In this document: one piece after another, positions 59,528 to 64,000 of the stretch
Position numbering within the stretch: the first letter of the stretch is position 1
How the letters are laid out: every line of letters begins with the position of its first letter
Origin: Roseiarcus sp963709185
Lineage (GTDB): Bacteria > Pseudomonadota > Alphaproteobacteria > Rhizobiales > Beijerinckiaceae
Assembly (NCBI GenBank): GCA_963709185.1
Contig: CAVPVQ010000022.1
Location: forward strand, 124,001-188,000
Direction of reading: 5' to 3'
DNA length: 64,000 nucleotides
Notes under the pieces: generated by a model
Database searches by the model: none
Told to the model about the DNA's origin: nothing
The model's input: only the letters and a program-made list of their open reading frames with translations
Program-made: the position numbers and the translations under genes

Positions 59528-60379
59528 TCAATAGAAGCCGACCGGGAAATATTTCAGGTAAAGCTCGGCATAGACGCCGCGCGCCGCGAGCCGCGCCAGC
59601 GCCCAGTCCAGCGCGCGCCGCAGCTTCGCGTCCTCCTTGCGCAGGGCGAAGCCGACCCCTTCGCCGAAGAACCGGCTCTCGGTAAAGGGGCCGCCACGGA
59701 ATACGCAGCAATTTTCCGACGACGAGCCGTTGAGCCAGACGGCGAGCGACAGGCCGTCGCCGAACAGCGCGTCGATGGCGCCGGCGCGCAACGCCTCGCG
59801 CGACGCGCCGGCGTCGGGAAAGGCCTTTTCGACGATCCCCGGGAAGAACGCATCGAGATAGGCCTTGTGCGCCGAGCCCGCGATGACGCCGACGGCGCGG
59901 CCTTTCAGGCCGGCCGGCGTCGCCTCGAACGGCGGCGATTCGCGGCGCGCGACAAAGCGGGCGGGCGCGCCATAGTAAGGCGCGGTGAAGTCGAGTTTTT
60001 CGCGCATCGCCGGGGTCGCGGCGAGCGAGGCGGCGATCGCGTCGCCTTTCCCCTCGAGCAGCGAGTCGACGATGGTGTCCCATCGGCGCGCCTGGATCGT
60101 GCAGCCCACCTGCAATTCCTCGCAGGCGGCGCGCGCGATGTCGACGTTGAAGCCCGCCAGCGAACCGTCGGCCAGCGCGAAGTTGAGCGGCGGATAATCG
60201 TCGTCGGTGAGGAAGCGGATCGCCCGCAGGCCGGAGAGATCAGGCCGGTCGAGATGAAGGTTGGGGTCCCAGAAGCTCGGCGTCTCGACGCGGGCGTTTT
60301 GCGCGAGGGCCGGCGACGCGCAAAGACTGGCCGTCGACAACACGATCAGCAAAAAATTTATGAAAACAAGACGGAACAT
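59528..60379 (-). CDS. Periplasmic solute-binding protein (SBP_bac_3 family)
   Basis: The 283-aa protein starts with a signal peptide (MFRLVFINFLLIVLSTAS...ALA). The mature part is a family-3 binding protein: IRFLTDDDYPPLNFALADGS, LAGFNVDIARAACEELQVG, DAIAASLAATPAMREKLDF, and KGRAVGVIAGSAHKAYLDAF. Such proteins bind amino acids or organic acids for ABC importers, but no permease or ATPase gene is nearby. The ATG at 60379 sits just inside an AT-rich segment of the divergent gap with the glycosyltransferase gene. Confidence 0.88.
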   Translation of the reverse strand: MFRLVFINFLLIVLSTASLCASPALAQNARVETPSFWDPNLHLDRPDLSGLRAIRFLTDDDYPPLNFALADGSLAGFNVDIARAACEELQVGCTIQARRWDTIVDSLLEGKGDAIAASLAATPAMREKLDFTAPYYGAPARFVARRESPPFEATPAGLKGRAVGVIAGSAHKAYLDAFFPGIVEKAFPDAGASREALRAGAIDALFGDGLSLAVWLNGSSSENCCVFRGGPFTESRFFGEGVGFALRKEDAKLRRALDWALARLAARGVYAELYLKYFPVGFY

Positions 60380-61794
60380 AATGACACGATCGCTACGTTG
60401 ATATTGAATGGCCTCGGCTGGCGAATGAAAGCTGAAATCCGCGTCCGAAGTCTGCCCTGCTCCTGTCCGAGGGACGCCGCGAATTTGGTCGCCGCCGGCG
60501 ATTTCTAGCAAGTTTGTTGGCGTTGCGTGACAGATTTCTTGCAGCCCTCCGCCTTCCCGGGTCAAGCGCCGCACCGCGCGTCGATGGCGTTGGCGCGGCG
60601 CGACGGAGAGCGCATCCGCGCTCCGCGCGAGGGCGCGATCGCCGTCGAAATCGCCTTTCTCGCGCGCTATGGCATGCCGCCGGGGCCGTTGCTGGCCGCG
60701 ACGCGCGCGGCGCACGACGGGGTGACGGCCGATCAGGCGCTGCTCGCCGACGGCCTGATGCGCGAGGAGGATTTCTATCGTCTGCTCGCGCGCCATCTCG
60801 GGGCGCCCCAATTTCGCGCGGAAATGACGATCGCTCCCTGCGATCCGGCCGGGGCGGTCGCCAGCGGGATCGCGCCGCTCGCGCCGAACGCTGAAGGATT
60901 GCCTCACGTCCTGGCGCCGCGAGGCCGGGCGCTGGCGCTGCTGCTCGCCGCCGCCCCGAAGCGTTCGCCGCCCGCCTTCGCGATCAGTTCGCCGCAAAGA
61001 CTGGGCGCCGCAATTCGCCGACAGATGGGGCGCCGCATCGCCAACGACGCGGCCGGGGCGCTCGAGCGGGCCGATCCGGCGCTGGCGGCGCGCACCGACT
61101 TCAGCAACGGCCAGTTGGCCTGCGTCGTCCTGCTGGCCTTCGCCGCGCCGCTCGCCGCCTGGCGGCAGCCCGAGGCGCTGAGCGCGCTCTGCGCCGTCGT
61201 CCTCTATGCGGTGTTCGCCGCCTCGGTCGCGTTGCGCTTCGCCGCGCTCACCGCCCGCGCGCCGGCGCGCGCCGATCCGCCGTTGGACGACCGCGACCTG
61301 CCGGTCTACTCGATCATCGCGCCGCTCTATCGCGAGGCCAAGGTCGCCGGGCGGCTGATCGACGCGCTGGAGGCGATCGACTATCCCAAAGCGCGGCTCG
61401 ACATCAAGATCGTCGTCGAGCGCGACGATCTGGAGACGCTGACCGCGCTGGCGCGGATGCGGCTGCCCGCGCGCTATGACGTGATCGTCGCGCCGCCCGG
61501 CGCGCCGGCGACCAAGCCGCGCGCGCTGAACGTCGCGCTGCCGTTCGCGCGCGGCGATCTCGTCGTGATCTATGACGCCGAGGACACGCCTGCGCCGGAC
61601 CAGTTGCGCCGCGCCGCCGCGCGCTTCCGGGCCGACCCGGATGTCGATTGCCTGCAGGCGCGGCTGGTCGTCGACAACATCGACGATTCCTGGCTGACCC
61701 GGATGTTCGCGATGGAATATGCGGCGTTGCTCAACATCATCGATCCCGGCCTCGCCGCGCTGGACGCGCCGATCGCGTTGGGCGGGACGTCGAA

Positions 61795-61802
61795 CATTTC
61801 CG
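61795..61802. repeat. Left copy of the 8-bp target-site duplication
   Basis: CATTTCCG directly abuts the left inverted repeat and is identical to 63567-63574. Joining the two flanks restores the coding sense GGTSNHFRAEV if one C missing before the left copy is allowed for. Confidence 0.8.
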
Positions 61803-62172
61803 CGGCATTAGGTAGCAAAGCCGATCCCCGGCCCGCTCCAGAGCAGCTCGCATTGCCTCTAGATTATTCGCAATCGGAACCCGCTGCCCGCTTCTCAAAA
61901 TCCTTCACGGTGGATAGAGCAAACCTTCGCGGCTTTGGCAGATCGTCTTGCGACCAAGCGAGCCAAGCCCGTGCGGCCCGACATTGCTCCGGCGTCATCC
62001 TTTTTGGATAACATCAGCGAAAAAGTTCGTCAATGTCAGCTATTTTAGTTGACTTCACCCATATCAGCCATTATAGCTAAGGTCAACCTAAAAGGGTTGG
62101 CGTAGACATGGCCCAGCACTTCCTCCTTTCGGCAGCGGCCCGGACGCTCTCAGCTTAGCGAAGGTCGCGCGC

Positions 62173-63057
62173 ATGTAGGATGAGGAAGCCCGCGAAGCCT
62201 TCAAACAAATCCGTTGGTCCGCGACCGAGGGCGAGCCGATTTGCCCGCGCTGCGGTTGCCTCGGCGTCTACGCCTACAAGACCCGCACCGCTCTTCAAGT
62301 GCAAGGCGTGCGAGCATCAATTCAGCGTCACGTCGGGCACGATCTTCGCCAGCCGCAAGCTCCCGATCCGCGACCTACTCTGGCGATCGCGATCTTCGTC
62401 AACGGCGCGAAGGGCCATAGCGCGCTTCAATTGAGCCGCGATCTGGACGTGCCAGTACAAGACGGCCTTCGTCCTCTCGCACAAACTCCGCGAAGCGCTC
62501 GCGGCCGAAGACAAGCGACGAAACGGTATCGGGCGAGGTCGAGGTCGATGGCGCCTATTTCGGCGGTTACGTGAAGCCCGCGAACCACAAAGAGAACCGC
62601 CGCGATCGTCGCCTTGCGATCAACCAAACCGGCAAGCGCCGCGTCGTCGTCATCGTCCGCGAGCACAACGGCAAGACGTTCCCTTCGTGTTCAAGTCGCG
62701 AGGCGCTGTCGCTCGCGACATCGGCGAGCGCATCGGGCGGCTCAACCGTTCATGCCGACGAAGCGACGCTGGGACGCGCTGCACGCCCGCTATCTGACGA
62801 AGCGCATCAATCACGAAGAGGCCTATCGCGACGACGAGGCCTGCACGAACCAAGCCGAAAGTCGTTTTTCTCGCGCCTGCGTCGCGCCGAAATCGGCATG
62901 CATCACCATATCGCCGGCCGTACTTAGGCCTATGCGGCCGAAATGGCTTGGCGCGAAGACAACCGCCGCATCTCGAATGGCGAGCAATATCTGATGGCAG
63001 CGACGCGGCGCTGGCGCATCCGGTATCGCGGCAGTGGAAGGGATATTGGCAGCGATC
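62173..63057 (+). pseudogene. ISXO2-like transposase, many frameshifts
   Basis: Pieces in three frames give an IS1595-type transposase. First comes an N-terminal zinc ribbon (ICPRCGCLGVYAYKTRTA, then LFKCKACEHQFSVTSG), then IFVNGAKGHSALQLSRDL, the first catalytic Asp region (EVEVDGAYFGGYVKP in a mixed frame), STVHADEAT, and the motif around NQAESFFSRLRRAEIG that carries the N/E residue. The ATG at 62173 is followed by a TAG. Frame changes occur near 62295, 62382, 62450, 62540, 62690, 62760 and 62865. The element cannot move with this copy as read. Confidence 0.75.
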
Positions 63058-63079
63058 TTTTTTTTTTTTTTTTTTTTTT
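63058..63079. repeat. Homopolymer run of 22 T's
   Basis: A run of 22 T's is very unusual in such GC-rich DNA. It lies where the transposase C-terminus (VSRQWKGYWQRS) should end and where the antisense passenger gene should end (AAIWSGKK). It may be an assembly join, a sequencing artefact, or replication slippage. Confidence 0.6.
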
Positions 63080-63080
63080 C

Positions 63081-63500
63081 CCGACCAAATCGCCGCCCCG
63101 CTCCTGTCTCGCTCGCCTCGCACGATCTTTGCGGCTCGCATCTTTCGGAGCGCACATCCGACCCGGCGCGTAACGTCCGCCACGAGCCTACGGTCGCGCG
63201 CGTCCTTGCCTTCGCACTGGCAGACCATAGACGCCAGCTCCGGCTCGATAGCGGCCTGTCAGCCTTCCTAAGCTCGCCAAGAGCCATTCGCGAAGCTCGT
63301 TGCGATAGAACAGAATGACGCGGGCGGCGCGGGGCGTCTTGCCTTCCAACTCGCCTTCGAAGCCGAACGTTTCAAGGACGCGATCGATCGCTTCGATGCT
63401 ATTAGAGACGATCGCCATTTGCTCACGAAGCGCTCACGTACTCGCGTTGAAGCTCTTCGCGCTTGCGGAGCAAGCCGTTGACCGTCGTGTCGTCGCCCAT
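63081..63500 (-). pseudogene. Passenger gene of the insertion sequence, frameshifted
   Basis: Reading the minus strand from the ATG at 63500 gives MGDDTTVNGLLRKREELQRE. After a frameshift near 63428 it continues with SNSIEAIDRVLETFGFEGEL and RVILFYRNELREWLLASLG, and after another near 63225 with RRLVADVTRRVGCALRKMRA and VRGERDRSGAAIWSG. It resembles the small helical passenger proteins of unknown function found antisense to the transposase in part of the IS1595 family. The product is not a transposase. Confidence 0.5.
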
Positions 63501-63566
63501 GGCCTAGCATATGAAAAATCCAATATTTCCGATAGATGGGCTTAGGTGTGGTTGCTCCTAATCCCG

Positions 63567-63574
63567 CATTTCCG
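63567..63574. repeat. Right copy of the 8-bp target-site duplication
   Basis: CATTTCCG follows the right inverted repeat directly and continues in frame into the second part of the glycosyltransferase (HFRAEVLRRVGG). Confidence 0.8.
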
Positions 63575-64000
63575 CGCCGAGGTCCTGCGCCGGGTCGGCG
63601 GCTGGGACGCCTGGAACGTCACCGAGGACGCCGACCTCGGCCTGCGCCTCGCCCGTTTCGGACGCCGCGTCGGCGCGCTGGATTCGGACACTTACGAGGA
63701 GGCGCCGGCGGATTTCCGCGACTGGTTCGGCCAGCGGCGCCGCTGGCTCAAGGGCTGGATGCAAACGCTCGCCGTCCACACGCGCGCACCCCGCCGTCGT
63801 TCCGCGAACTCGGCGCGACGCGCGCGCTGGCGGCGCTCGCGCTGATGCTTGGGGCGGCGCTCGGCGGCCTGCTGGGTCCGGCGCTCGCCGCCTGCGCGCT
63901 GTGGCGCGCCCTCGCCGGCCAATTGCTCGCCGCGCCGACCGCCTGGCAAGGGGTTGGCGACGCGCTGGCGCTGGCTTTGCTGCTTTCAGGATTTCAGGCG

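Larger units (their letters stand above)
61803..63566. mobile_element. IS1595-family (ISXO2-like) insertion sequence, 1,764 bp
   Basis: The ends are inverted repeats: CGGCATTAGG at the left, and the complement of the right end reads CGGGATTAGG, with AGCAA following in both. The 8-base sequence CATTTCCG flanks the element on both sides (61795-61802 and 63567-63574), the target duplication size of the IS1595 family. Inside are a transposase of the ISXO2 type and an antisense passenger frame. Both are full of frameshifts. The element splits the glycosyltransferase gene. Confidence 0.85.
60527..64000 (+). pseudogene. Cellulose-synthase-like glycosyltransferase, split by an IS and running off the right edge
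   Basis: The left part (from GTG 60527) encodes an N-terminal domain resembling the GspE/MshE N-domain (EIAFLARYGMPPGPLLAATR and LMREEDFYRLLARHLGAP), a membrane pair, and the GT-A domain with YSIIAPLYREAKVAGRLIDA, the DxD-like VVIYDAEDTPAPDQL and ALDAPIALGGTSN. The coding sequence stops at 61802, where an IS1595-type element is inserted. It resumes at 63567 as HFRAEVLRRVGGWDAWNVTED and FGQRRRWLKGWMQT (the TED and QxxRW motifs). A further one-base insertion near 63790 precedes PPSFRELGATRALAALA and membrane helices. The product would act in polysaccharide synthesis; it is broken here. Confidence 0.82.

Overview
The window looks like a GC-rich (about two-thirds G+C by eye) chromosome segment of an alphaproteobacterium, most likely order Hyphomicrobiales (Rhizobiales). 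Pointers are the hopanoid genes hpnB-C-D-E, a DUF4167 protein next to prmC, a DnaG primase without zinc ligands beside a long RpoD, DUF1194 and DUF2778 proteins, and a BigR/SqrR-type persulfide sensor. Family level (Beijerinckiaceae or Methylocystaceae) is only a guess. No rRNA, tRNA or CRISPR array was seen.

Layout. 1-3770 (minus): hopanoid precursor operon hpnB-C-D-E, running off the left edge. 4012-7277 (plus): preT-preA reductive pyrimidine catabolism behind a RutR-like operator, then a DUF2314 protein. 7438-8124: Phd/VapC toxin-antitoxin pair. 8668-13572: methyltransferase, alpha/beta hydrolase, M19 dipeptidase and ugd. 13589-18757 (minus): secA, prmC, DUF4167 protein. 19287-24731 (plus): cfa and aidB, both full of frameshifts, then intact cydAB. 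24787-28701 (minus): a frameshift-ridden Type IIG restriction-methylation gene and a ParDE-like pair placed directly behind rpoD. 28717-39234 (minus): rpoD, dnaG, a GGDEF/EAL protein, rimJ-like, M16 protease, thrC. 39454-42707: accessory island of lower GC with a toxin-antitoxin pair, a truncated Ntn-hydrolase-like gene, and divergent HEPN / HNH-HEPN genes. 42841-46602 (minus): epmA, recQ, mutM; efp is divergent from epmA and is followed by gnd. 48447-55183: sulfide/persulfide module, with HlyD-RND-carboxymuconolactone decarboxylase divergent from bigR-DUF2892-sqr. 55340-60379: DUF2000, DUF2778, an unknown protein, DUF1194 and a periplasmic solute-binding protein. 60527-64000: a cellulose-synthase-like glycosyltransferase gene split by an IS1595-type element with 8-bp target duplication.

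The two most interesting areas are (i) the compact HEPN/HNH/HEPN locus at 40.6-42.7 kb, which looks like a small uncharacterised defence or RNA-targeting module, and (ii) the sulfide cluster at 48.4-55.2 kb, where an RND pump and an AhpD-like protein share a 59-bp regulatory gap with a two-cysteine ArsR sensor.

Caution: many well-conserved genes (hpnD, ugd, cfa, aidB, the restriction-methylase, mutM, epmA, DUF2000, the transposase, the glycosyltransferase) carry single-base frameshifts, mostly +1, in patches, while long stretches in between are clean. This pattern suggests local assembly error as much as real gene decay, so the pseudogene labels here mean 'reading frame interrupted in this sequence'.
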